Below, piece by piece: positions 18,137 through 25,960 of a stretch of DNA of 64,000 bases (the stretch's first letter is position 1; each line of letters starts with the position of its first letter). The translations under genes and the position numbers were made by a program. Source of the DNA: Methylocystis sp. ATCC 49242 (lineage in GTDB: Bacteria; Pseudomonadota; Alphaproteobacteria; Rhizobiales; Beijerinckiaceae). The stretch spans positions 2,424,356-2,488,355 of the forward strand of contig NZ_KE124774.1 in NCBI RefSeq assembly GCF_000188155.2. The letters are read 5' to 3'. The notes under the pieces are model-generated. The model was given only the letters and a program-made list of their open reading frames with translations. It did not search any database and was not told the DNA's origin.

Positions 18137-18907
18137 TTACTCGGTCAGGAGCTTGACGCCTTCCTTGCCGACGAGGGCATGGATGCGCATCAGGATCTGA
18201 AGGACGACGCCGAACACACCCAGAGCCATCCAGCCGAAGAACACGAAGCCCCAGTGAAGCGGAGCAACGAACAGCTCTTCCATGAACCAGAAGGTGTGGC
18301 CCCACTCATTCAGGCCAACGTTCGGGATGATCATGAACGGGCCGATGGCGACGATCAGGAACGCCAGCGAGTAGCCATGAGCAAAATACGGAATGCGGGT
18401 CTTCGCATAGAAGAACGCGCCAACCGCGATAACCGAGTAGATCGGGTAGCTCATGTAGAACTCGATGATGTGCGACGGCGTGAAGTCCGTGTCGCGAATC
18501 ACCGTCATGTGCCAGGTGCCGTCCTGCTCCGTGAAGAACGAAGCGCCCCAGTAAATGGCGATGCCGTAAACGACAAGCCACTGAACCAGGACAACGAGAC
18601 GACGCATCTCTTCACGAGGCGTAACAGCGTCGACGTTGCGGTCGCGAGTCTTCCACAGATAGCCGGCAAGGCCGAGGCCCGAAACCAGCTCAAGAGGAAT
18701 CTCCGTCCACAGGATCGACATCCAATACGTCTGGAACTCCGGAGCGAACGAGTCCAGACCCGCGCGCCAGCCAAAGACCTGCTCGTAAATGCGAACGATC
18801 AGATAAAACACGTTCAGCAATACGAGGCCAATCCACATGCCACGCAGATCGACTACGGATTCTACTTCTGCAGCTGCGCCAGCAGCCGCGCTTGTCGTCG
18901 AGCTCAT
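18137..18907 (-). CDS. pmoC: Particulate methane monooxygenase subunit C (PmoC)
   Basis: PmoC is the membrane subunit with the metal site near the membrane interface. The 256-residue protein carries Asp129, His133 and His146 (in EQDGTWH and TPSHII), the ligands reported for PmoC of type II methanotrophs, plus the conserved GPFMIIPNVGLNEWGHTF region. It is the first gene of pmoCAB. A strong AGGAGGAG (18915-18922) sits 7 nt before the ATG. The N-terminal 20 residues are Ala/Ser-rich and cytoplasmic. Confidence 0.97.
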   Translation of the reverse strand: MSSTTSAAAGAAAEVESVVDLRGMWIGLVLLNVFYLIVRIYEQVFGWRAGLDSFAPEFQTYWMSILWTEIPLELVSGLGLAGYLWKTRDRNVDAVTPREEMRRLVVLVQWLVVYGIAIYWGASFFTEQDGTWHMTVIRDTDFTPSHIIEFYMSYPIYSVIAVGAFFYAKTRIPYFAHGYSLAFLIVAIGPFMIIPNVGLNEWGHTFWFMEELFVAPLHWGFVFFGWMALGVFGVVLQILMRIHALVGKEGVKLLTE

Positions 18908-19466
18908 ATTTTAACTCCTCCTATGTGCTCCCAGGGATATGCGCGTGACCGGTATCGCTCCGCCTCCCAGAACAGAGCTGCTTCGTCCTCGTTTTCGTAA
19001 ACGTTGGGCGCAACCTATCTCAGTAGATCCGCGCCTCACCGCCCTTGTCTTGCCGCAGCCTTCCAAAAATCCAGCCCGAAGATCGAAACCCTCAAACCAA
19101 ACCCTGGCACAGCCGCTTGTTGTTATCGGACGAACACCGACGTCGCCGCCTAAGACAAAGCCCAAAACAGACCCTCTCGGACCAGTTCAAAGACCCCGCT
19201 TAGCGTGGCCCAACAATTCCCCCTCCCCAAATTAATCACAATATCCCTTGGTATAGCTAAAAACTGTCTATCGAATAGTCAGTGCAGCCCCAGTGGATAG
19301 GAATAAAACTACCCTTTGGGGCTGAAAGCCGAAAAGAAGGGCGCTTTCTGTGACACCGCAAAAAGCTGGTGAACTCGGTTGAAACAAACAATTATGAAGA
19401 CATTTTCGATACCGCCCGGCGAACGATGCTGCAATGCGGTATCCCCAGCCATCCGGGGTGGGGTCG
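18908..19466 (-). promoter_or_regulatory. Upstream region of pmoCAB, probably containing its promoter
   Basis: This 559-base region between pmoC and folK contains no credible gene. It includes an AT-richer block at roughly 19230-19310, in contrast to the GC-rich surroundings, where the promoter is most likely. On the minus strand a TAGACA (19265-19270) matches the -35 consensus at 5 of 6 positions, and TATACC and TATTGT lie downstream, but no pair has clean 17-base spacing. No sigma-54 -24/-12 element was seen. The exact start site cannot be assigned from sequence. Confidence 0.55.
19285..19324. promoter_or_regulatory. 8-bp perfect inverted repeat upstream of pmoC, possible operator
   Basis: CAGCCCCA (19285-19292) and TGGGGCTG (19317-19324) are exact reverse complements with a 24-base AT-rich spacer. 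The half-site centres are 32 bases apart, about three helical turns, so a dimeric or looping regulator could bind both on one face. A near-palindrome CTATCGAATAG lies 22 bases closer to pmoC, in the candidate promoter. Confidence 0.4.
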
Positions 19467-19946
19467 TTAACCCTCTTCCCACAGCCTGACGCCGGCTCTC
19501 TCCACCGCTAACAGGGCGTCTGCGATCGGCACGCCATCGAGCACAAGATCGGGCGCGATCTCCACCAGCGGCAAAAGGACAAAACCGCGCCCGAACAGCT
19601 CCTTATGCGGCAGGGTGAGTTCGGGGTCGTCGAGGGTGTGATCGCCCAGAAACAGGATATCCACATCGATCAGCCTCGGTCCCCAGCGGCGGCTCGGCTC
19701 ACGCCCCATGTCGGCCTCGATTTTCTTGACGGCGGCCAGCAGCTCATAGGGTGAGAGCTTCGTTTCGCCGATCGCGCAGGCGTTGGCGAAATCGCCCTGG
19801 TCGGTATCGCCCCAGGGCGGAGTGCGGTAGATGCGCGACACCGCAGAGAGCTGCGCGATCTCCCGTGATTCCAGGAGGCCGAGCGCCCGCCGGATATTGG
19901 CCGGCTTGTCGCCGATATTGCTGCCGAGACCGAATCCCACCCGCAT
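19467..19946 (-). CDS. folK: 2-amino-4-hydroxy-6-hydroxymethyldihydropteridine pyrophosphokinase
   Basis: HPPK activates hydroxymethyl-dihydropterin with ATP before dihydropteroate synthase. The 159-residue protein has GSNIGD near the N-terminus, YRTPPWGDTDQGDFANA, and the signature RWGPRLIDVDILFLGD with the catalytic and Mg-binding aspartates. The gene starts 3 bp after folP on the same strand, so folP-folK is an operon. The length is normal. Confidence 0.93.
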   Translation of the reverse strand: MRVGFGLGSNIGDKPANIRRALGLLESREIAQLSAVSRIYRTPPWGDTDQGDFANACAIGETKLSPYELLAAVKKIEADMGREPSRRWGPRLIDVDILFLGDHTLDDPELTLPHKELFGRGFVLLPLVEIAPDLVLDGVPIADALLAVERAGVRLWEEG

Positions 19947-19949
19947 GAG

Positions 19950-20816
19950 TCACTCCCGCTCCGGCGCGCCGCGCAACGCCGAAAACACCTCGAATGCGGC
20001 GCGATGCTCCAGGACGTCATGGACCCGGAAGATCTGCGCCCCATCGCCCGCCGCGATGAGATTCGCCGCCAGCGTCCCAATCAGCCGCCCCTCGACAAGG
20101 CCGTCGGGCAGGCCCTTGAACAGGGACTTGCGCGAAACGCCGATGAGAAGCGGGAACCCCATGCGCAGCAGTGTGGGGATCGCCCTAAGCGCCTCGTAAT
20201 TCTGCCGCCGGCTCTTGCCGAAGCCGATTCCGGGATCGAGCGCCACATGCGCCTCCGGCACGCCGGCGCGCCGGGCGATGTCGAGCGAGCGCTCGAAGAA
20301 CCGCTGCATGTCGGCGACGATGTCGATCTCGGGGTCGGCCGTCTCGCGATTGTGCATGATGACGACGCCCGCGCCGGCCTCGGCGATGGCGGGCGCCATG
20401 TCGGGATCGCGCTGGAGGCCCCAGACGTCGTTCACCACGGCCACGCCGACGGCGAGCGCCCGTCGCGCCGTCGCGGCTTTATAAGTGTCGATCGACACCG
20501 GAACGCCCGCCTCCCGCACCAGCGCGGCGAGCAGCGGTTCGAGCCGCGCCCATTCCTCCCCGGCGGGGACGGGCGTGTGGCCCGGTCTGGTCGATTCGGC
20601 GCCCACGTCGACAATGTCGGCGCCGTCGGCCGCGAGCTTCCTCGCCTGCGCCAGCGCCGCCTCCTTCGAGACGAACAGCCCGCCGTCGGAGAAGGAGTCC
20701 GGCGTGACGTTGACGATGCCCATGATGACCGGGCGCTTGCCGATGGGCGCGAAGAAACGGTCACGCGCAGCCGCGATCGCCGCCCGGTCGAAGGTCATGG
20801 CCGTCTCAATTGTCAT
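19950..20816 (-). CDS. folP: Dihydropteroate synthase
   Basis: DHPS joins dihydropterin pyrophosphate to p-aminobenzoate. The 288-residue protein has the first signature GIVNVTPDSFSDGG, the second DVGAESTRPG, then DPGIGFGKS and GVSRKSLF. The ATG at 20816 (MTIETAMTF) overlaps the upstream dehydratase gene by 11 bp; a second in-frame ATG at 20798 lies just after that gene's stop and is equally possible. In this organism the product could feed folate. The paired beta-RFAP synthase suggests that tetrahydromethanopterin is made too. Confidence 0.92.
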   Translation of the reverse strand: MTIETAMTFDRAAIAAARDRFFAPIGKRPVIMGIVNVTPDSFSDGGLFVSKEAALAQARKLAADGADIVDVGAESTRPGHTPVPAGEEWARLEPLLAALVREAGVPVSIDTYKAATARRALAVGVAVVNDVWGLQRDPDMAPAIAEAGAGVVIMHNRETADPEIDIVADMQRFFERSLDIARRAGVPEAHVALDPGIGFGKSRRQNYEALRAIPTLLRMGFPLLIGVSRKSLFKGLPDGLVEGRLIGTLAANLIAAGDGAQIFRVHDVLEHRAAFEVFSALRGAPERE

Positions 20817-21183
20817 ATTTGATATAGGCGAATCGCTGATCGTGCTCGGGCGTGCCTTCCAGCGCCCCGCCGGCCTGGCCGGGTCGCCAACAGACCACTT
20901 CCTCGATCTTCCGGGCAAGTTCGAAGTCCTTGTCGGTAATGCCCTTCGCGGTGTGGGTCATAAGTTTCACCTCGACCCAGGCGTAGGACGCGGCGATGTC
21001 GGGATGGTGCCACGCCGCCTCCGCGAGATGGCCGACGGTGTTGATGACCATCAGCGTGCCCTTCCAGCTGTGGGTCTTGTACTTGCGGCGGATCCAGCCG
21101 TTTTCATATCGCCAGTGGGGAAGCTCCAGCTCCAGACGGGCGAGGACCTCGTTCTCCGGATAGGCGCGCTCTTCTTTCGACAT
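20806..21183 (-). CDS. Pterin-4a-carbinolamine dehydratase-like protein (DCoH/PhhB family)
   Basis: The 125-residue protein carries the full active-site pattern of the family: EAAWHHPDI followed by YAWVEVKLMTH and TAKGITDKD, with the paired histidines and the second histidine in place. PCDs dehydrate 4a-hydroxy-pterins. No aromatic amino acid hydroxylase is adjacent. Placement upstream of folP-folK and divergent from beta-RFAP synthase suggests a role in pterin cofactor metabolism, which is inference. Confidence 0.88.
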   Translation of the reverse strand: MSKEERAYPENEVLARLELELPHWRYENGWIRRKYKTHSWKGTLMVINTVGHLAEAAWHHPDIAASYAWVEVKLMTHTAKGITDKDFELARKIEEVVCWRPGQAGGALEGTPEHDQRFAYIKYDN

Positions 21184-21282
21184 TTCCGCCTCCCTGCCGG
21201 CGACCCCGGCTCAACTTCTTTCACCTGAGGCAGATATAGCCTAAACCGGCGCGAAGTCTTGCTCGATCGGTAAGGGAGCGAC

Positions 21283-22251
21283 ATGTCGGCACAGGCAAGC
21301 GTCACGGCCACGGCGCGGCTGCATCTCGGTTTTCTCGACATGAACGGCGGTCTGGGGCGCAAGTTCGGCGGCCTCGGCCTGTCGCTGGACTCGCCTGCGA
21401 CGCGGCTGACGCTGACGCGGGCGCCCGCCAATCGCGTCGAGGGGCCGGAAAGCGAGCGGGCGGCGCGACTTCTGGAAAAGGCTCAGGCGGCGCTCACGCC
21501 GGATGCGCGCCATTCGCTCGTCGTGCATGAGGCGATTCCCGCCCATTCGGGATTCGGCTCCGGCACACAGCTCGCGCTCGCCGTGGCGGCGGCGCTGCGG
21601 CGGCTCGAGGATTTGCCGCACGACCCCGCGGCCGACGCGGCGATGACGTCGAGAGGCGCGCGCTCGGGACTGGGCGCGGGACTCTTCGCAACGGGGGGCG
21701 TCGTGGTGGACGGCGGCCGCGGGCCGCAGACGAAGACGCCGCCGGTGATCGCCCGGGCGGAGTTTCCCGAAGACTGGCGCGTGCTGCTGGTTTCGGATCC
21801 GACCGCAGTCGGGCTGCATGGATCGGACGAGCGCGAGGCCTTCGCGACCCTGCCGCCCCTGAGCGAGGCCGCCAGCGGCGAGCTTTGCCGTCTCGTGCTG
21901 ATGCAGGCGCTGCCCGCGCTGGCGGAGCGCGAGCTTGCGCCCTTCGGCGCCGCCGTGACGCGCATTCAGGAGATCGTAGGCGACTATTTCGCGCCCGCGC
22001 AAGGCGGGCGGCGCTACACGAGCGCGAAAGTCGAGCAGCTCGTCGCAGGGCTCCTCGCCGAGGGCGCGACCGGCGTCGGCCAGACTTCGTGGGGGCCGAC
22101 GGGCTTCGCCTTCGTCGAGAGCGAGGCGGCAGCGCGGCGCCTGGTCGAGCGCTTCGCGGCGGCGGCGGGCGCGCAGGAGCTGGCGCTCACGATACACAGA
22201 GGGCTGAACCGGGGAGCGAGGATCGAGGCGGTCTATGCGAGGATCGCCTAA
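21283..22251 (+). CDS. Beta-ribofuranosylaminobenzene 5'-phosphate synthase (H4MPT biosynthesis)
   Basis: This GHMP-fold enzyme condenses p-aminobenzoate with PRPP, with loss of CO2 and pyrophosphate, in the first committed step toward tetrahydromethanopterin. The 322-residue protein has the family start TATARLHLGFLDMNGGLGRKFGGLGLSL, the GHMP-like loop PAHSGFGSGTQLALAVAAAL, GARSGLGAGLFATGG and the C-terminal GVGQTSWGPTGFAF. AAGGGAG precedes the ATG. Methylotrophs use H4MPT-linked enzymes for formaldehyde oxidation, which fits a methanotroph. Confidence 0.9.
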   Translation: MSAQASVTATARLHLGFLDMNGGLGRKFGGLGLSLDSPATRLTLTRAPANRVEGPESERAARLLEKAQAALTPDARHSLVVHEAIPAHSGFGSGTQLALAVAAALRRLEDLPHDPAADAAMTSRGARSGLGAGLFATGGVVVDGGRGPQTKTPPVIARAEFPEDWRVLLVSDPTAVGLHGSDEREAFATLPPLSEAASGELCRLVLMQALPALAERELAPFGAAVTRIQEIVGDYFAPAQGGRRYTSAKVEQLVAGLLAEGATGVGQTSWGPTGFAFVESEAAARRLVERFAAAAGAQELALTIHRGLNRGARIEAVYARIA

Positions 22252-24554
22252 TTGCCGGCGATCTCCCTCAGCAACCCCCGAATCGGCTGGAAGGCGAAGC
22301 GCACCTCGTGCTGGCCTTCCGGAATCGCCACGGCGCGGAACATGACATTGGCGCGCAGGATCGGCGCCTCTTCGCCGTCGAGCGTCGCGAACCACCAGGG
22401 ATGCCAGACGTCGTTGAGCACCAGCCAGCCGCCGCCCGGCGGGGCATGGGTTTCGATCGTGACGTCCGCATTGCCATAGGAAACGATTCGCGCCCGGGCG
22501 GCGTCCGGCGGCATGTCCTTGCGTGAATGGCAGAGCGGCGGCTCCTCTAGCAGAACGGTCTCGCGGTAGTCGGCTTCCGGCCATTCGCCGCTTTCGAGCA
22601 TCTGCCTGAAATCGACGTGCATGGCGCAGGTCGCGACCTGCGCGCGCGGCAGGGCGGTCTTGTTCTCGTAGATGTGGACCTTGCCGATCTGAGTGAGTTC
22701 GACGAGATCGCCGGGTTTGTAATGTTCGTCAATCTGCTCGACCGGCGCGCCCGTCGCGATAAAGCGCAGCCCCAGCATGTCGGACATGGGCGAGCGATAG
22801 GCCGGATAGAGTTTCGAGAATTCGCGCTGCTCGGGCAGCGCGAGATGGTCGCCGGCGCCGGTCGCGTCCTCGAGGATTTTGAGCCGGATCGGATTATAGC
22901 CGAGGTCATGGTCGAGCCCGTGGACCAGCGTCGCATTCGGCCAATGGAAGTCGATCGCCGCAAGTTCGATCCGGTCGCGCCGGTCGGGCGCCGCGTTTTC
23001 CTTCAGCTTCTCGCGCAGGAACGCCATCACCGGATCTTTCGAATCGGCGCGCAACACATCGAACTGCGCGGGCGGCAGGGCGGTCGATTCGTTGGGGCCG
23101 TTGCCGACGGCGAGATCGACGGTCATCAGAGCGGCGACGACGCCGAGCAGGGCGCCGCCGCGCAATTTGCCGGTCGCGGTCGCCAGAACGAGCATAATCG
23201 CGAGCAAGGCGAAGAGCGCGCTTATTGCGAGCGGCTCGATGGCCTGGGCCAGATGGTCCTTCGCAATCGCGACAGCAACGGCGAATGCGAAGAGCGCGAG
23301 CATCGCGCCCATGAGCCGGAGCGCGCGCGGTTTCACTTCGCCGCGCTCGATGAGGTTGAATCCGTAGCCGGCGAGAATCGCCAGAGTCACGCCGAAAGGA
23401 AAGGTCGCGTCGGCGGGCCGGCGCCAAAGATCGACGCCCGGGATGTGATAGAAGAGCTGAAAGGCGGGCGTAAAACGGCCGAGCGCATAGAGCGCGAAGA
23501 AGATCGCGGCGCCGGAGAAGAAACGCGCCTCCCTGTCCGCGAAGAAGCGCGCGCCCAGCGCCGCGATGATCGCGGCGAGCGTCAATTCGCCCGAGTAGAT
23601 GTCCGTCATGTTGCGGGCGAGGAAAATATCGGTCGTCCCGAAGACCGCCGCCGGCGGCCCCCAGAAATCCTTCAGCGGCCCGTCGGAGCCGAAGATGTTC
23701 GCGGAGATGAGCGTGAGGAACGAACCCGGCGGCAGCGAGCCCTTGTGCGCGCCCTCCAGATCGATTTCCGGCCGGTTGGAGTTCGCGGCCAGCTCCAGCG
23801 TGAAGGCGAGCGGCGCTGCGATGATGGCGCTTCCGACGGCGGCGCCTGCAAGAAGCGGGGCGAGCGCGGAGAGGATCGGCTCCTCGTCCGTCGCGACGCG
23901 GTAGAGCGCATAGGCGGCAAGCAGCAGGACGCTCAGATAGGCGACCTGATCGCGCCCGAGCACAAGGAAAGCCGCGACAGCGCCCGCCGCCGCGCCATAA
24001 CCGGCGGAGCGCCGGTCGAGCGCGCGCGCCAATAGCCAGAGTGTGACGGGAAACCACGACAGGCTCATCACCTGGCCCGTGTGTTGAATCCGCCAGGCCG
24101 CCGAGCCGCCGAAGGCGAAGACCAGCGCGGCGAGCAGCGCCCCCGCCGCGCTCCATCCGCGATCGCGGAAATAGGCCATCAGCGCGAGACCGCCCATGCC
24201 GAGCATGGCGAAGACGATGGCGTCCTCAAGTACGAAGGAAGGCTCGGGAACGAGCGCCGCGGCGACGAGGAAGAAAGGCGAGAAGATCAGCGACTGCGGA
24301 TCGGCGATCTGCGGCATGCCGGCGAAGACGTTCGGCGTCCAGAAGGGCGACTGGCCGGAATGCAGCGCATGGGCAAGGAAGGCGAATTGCGGCAGGAAAT
24401 GCGCCTTGGAATCCCAGGGGATGGTGACGCGGCCCGAGAGCCACGGAAACGCGAGCATGAGCCCGCACAGAACAAAGAGCCCCGCCGCAATTGCATAAGG
24501 CTCATGGTCGAGCGCCCGGCGGTCGACCGTGTCGTTTTCAATTTCCTGCGCCAT
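22248..24554 (-). CDS. Large polytopic membrane protein, YfhO/glycosyltransferase-C-like
   Basis: The 768-residue protein has about 11-13 predicted membrane helices in its first two thirds and a soluble C-terminal part with beta-rich, YfhO-like character (PPGGGWLVLNDVWHPWWFATLDGE). An early extracytoplasmic loop contains WDSKAHFLPQF, with the acidic residue expected in GT-C-fold enzymes that use lipid-linked sugars. Such proteins are thought to modify cell-envelope glycans, but the substrate is not known. The 3' end overlaps the convergent beta-RFAP synthase by 4 bp. The ATG at 24554 avoids a short non-conserved N-terminal extension. Confidence 0.7.
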   Translation of the reverse strand: MAQEIENDTVDRRALDHEPYAIAAGLFVLCGLMLAFPWLSGRVTIPWDSKAHFLPQFAFLAHALHSGQSPFWTPNVFAGMPQIADPQSLIFSPFFLVAAALVPEPSFVLEDAIVFAMLGMGGLALMAYFRDRGWSAAGALLAALVFAFGGSAAWRIQHTGQVMSLSWFPVTLWLLARALDRRSAGYGAAAGAVAAFLVLGRDQVAYLSVLLLAAYALYRVATDEEPILSALAPLLAGAAVGSAIIAAPLAFTLELAANSNRPEIDLEGAHKGSLPPGSFLTLISANIFGSDGPLKDFWGPPAAVFGTTDIFLARNMTDIYSGELTLAAIIAALGARFFADREARFFSGAAIFFALYALGRFTPAFQLFYHIPGVDLWRRPADATFPFGVTLAILAGYGFNLIERGEVKPRALRLMGAMLALFAFAVAVAIAKDHLAQAIEPLAISALFALLAIMLVLATATGKLRGGALLGVVAALMTVDLAVGNGPNESTALPPAQFDVLRADSKDPVMAFLREKLKENAAPDRRDRIELAAIDFHWPNATLVHGLDHDLGYNPIRLKILEDATGAGDHLALPEQREFSKLYPAYRSPMSDMLGLRFIATGAPVEQIDEHYKPGDLVELTQIGKVHIYENKTALPRAQVATCAMHVDFRQMLESGEWPEADYRETVLLEEPPLCHSRKDMPPDAARARIVSYGNADVTIETHAPPGGGWLVLNDVWHPWWFATLDGEEAPILRANVMFRAVAIPEGQHEVRFAFQPIRGLLREIAGN

Positions 24555-24631
24555 GGCCCGCGTTAATAGCCCCTCTACGCCGCAGCGCAAAATCGGCCCA
24601 GAACTGGCGCCGTGTTTGCGACGCGGCTCTC

Positions 24632-25114
24632 ATGACTGATATTTTCAAGGAAGCCGAAGGCGTGGACTTCGGCGCATTGCCCGGACCCGTCGACACGCTT
24701 TTGCAGCAGGGCGTCGTCGCCTATCGCAGCGACCGGATGCGCGCGGACCGCCTCTTCCGCGCGGCCCTCGATCTCGCGCCCGAGGCCCTCGCCGCTTATT
24801 ATTGTCTCTACAAAATCCACACTTACATGGGCAATCTCGACATGGCGCGGAGCATGGCTCTCGCCGGCATGGAGGAGGCCGCGCGTCAGGCTGGCTGGCC
24901 GAGGGATCCGCAGCTTTGGCCGAAAAATCAATCGCAAGCGGAAGGACCGGCGCGTTTCGCGCTCTTCACGCTCAAGGCGCTGAGCTTCATCGAGTTGAAA
25001 CGCGGCGCCCGCAACATCGCGGAGGGGCATTTGCGAACGCTCGCCGCGCTCGATCCCGCGGGCAGCGTCGGCTGGCCGGTCATCGCTGCGCTGGCGCAAG
25101 GCGCGGCGGCATAG
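24632..25114 (+). CDS. TPR-like protein of unknown function
   Basis: This 160-residue soluble protein has helical repeats resembling tetratricopeptide motifs (around residues 24-60: gain of A/L/Y pattern with LFRAALDLAPEALAAYYCLYKIH) and another around 110-145. There is no signal peptide. It starts 77 bp from the divergent membrane protein gene. I do not recognise a family with known function. The ATG at 24632 is the first with a protein-like start; the frame is open further upstream. Confidence 0.65.
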   Translation: MTDIFKEAEGVDFGALPGPVDTLLQQGVVAYRSDRMRADRLFRAALDLAPEALAAYYCLYKIHTYMGNLDMARSMALAGMEEAARQAGWPRDPQLWPKNQSQAEGPARFALFTLKALSFIELKRGARNIAEGHLRTLAALDPAGSVGWPVIAALAQGAAA

Positions 25115-25219
25115 GCTGGCGTGTCCGAAATTGTCATGAAGACGACATGACGGGGACTGTGCTTTCAACCTTCTTCGACTAGATAGCTGCATGCGCGCCG
25201 CCCGGCGCCCGCGTCTGGT

Positions 25220-25960
25220 ATGAAAACAAAGAAGAAGGCCACAGTTTTGACCATCGTCGCCGGCGGGAAAGCGCGGCCGTCCGTCTCAAGTCACTCAAAG
25301 CTTCTGCGCGTAAAGGGCCTGAGAAAATCCTACCCCACGCCTCAAGGTCCGCTCCCCGTGTTGCGCGGCGTGGACATTTCGCTGGAGGCGGGAGAGACCC
25401 TCGCGCTGATGGGCGAGTCGGGCAGCGGCAAGAGCACGCTGCTGCATCTCGTCGGCGCGCTCGACGACGCGGACGGCGGCGAGATCATCCTCGACGGCGT
25501 CGACATCACGCGCCTTTCCGAAACCGAACGCGCGGCGCTGCGGCGCGAAACGATCGGCGTCGTCTTTCAGCAGTTCAATCTTGTCGCGAGCCTCACGGTC
25601 TCAGAAAACCTCGCCTTTCAGGCGCGGCTCGCGGGGCGCTACGATCCCGCATGGCAGGAGGCTCTGACGCGGCGGCTCGGTCTCGAAAAGCTTCTCGCGC
25701 GCTACCCCGAGCAGCTCTCCGGCGGCCAGCAGCAGCGCGTCGCCATTGGCCGCGCGCTGGCCGTGCGGCCCAAACTGCTGCTTGCCGACGAGCCTACCGG
25801 CAATCTCGACGAGGCTGCGGGCGACGACGTCTTGGCGCTGGCGCTCGAACTCGTTGAAGAGACCGGCTGCGCCTTTCTGATGGTGACGCACAGCACGCGC
25901 CTTGCGCAAAGGCTCGAGCGTCGGGAGACGCTTGTGGCGGGGACGCTCGCTTCGTCATGA
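25220..25960 (+). CDS. ABC transporter ATP-binding protein (LolD/MacB/AttE type)
   Basis: The 246-residue protein has Walker A GESGSGKST near residue 65, Q-loop VFQQFNLVASLTV, signature LSGGQQQRVAIGRAL, Walker B LLADEPTGNLD and the H-loop MVTHS. The Q-loop sequence is typical of the MacB/LolD/FtsE class, which works with FtsX-fold permeases in mechanotransmission rather than in simple import. It overlaps the permease gene by 4 bp. The N-terminal 30 residues are basic and not part of the usual domain, so a later start is possible. Confidence 0.92.
   Translation: MKTKKKATVLTIVAGGKARPSVSSHSKLLRVKGLRKSYPTPQGPLPVLRGVDISLEAGETLALMGESGSGKSTLLHLVGALDDADGGEIILDGVDITRLSETERAALRRETIGVVFQQFNLVASLTVSENLAFQARLAGRYDPAWQEALTRRLGLEKLLARYPEQLSGGQQQRVAIGRALAVRPKLLLADEPTGNLDEAAGDDVLALALELVEETGCAFLMVTHSTRLAQRLERRETLVAGTLASS

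Noticed and set aside
18908-19466. A sigma-54 promoter for pmo
   Set aside because: No TGGC-N8-TTGC type element was found on the coding strand.
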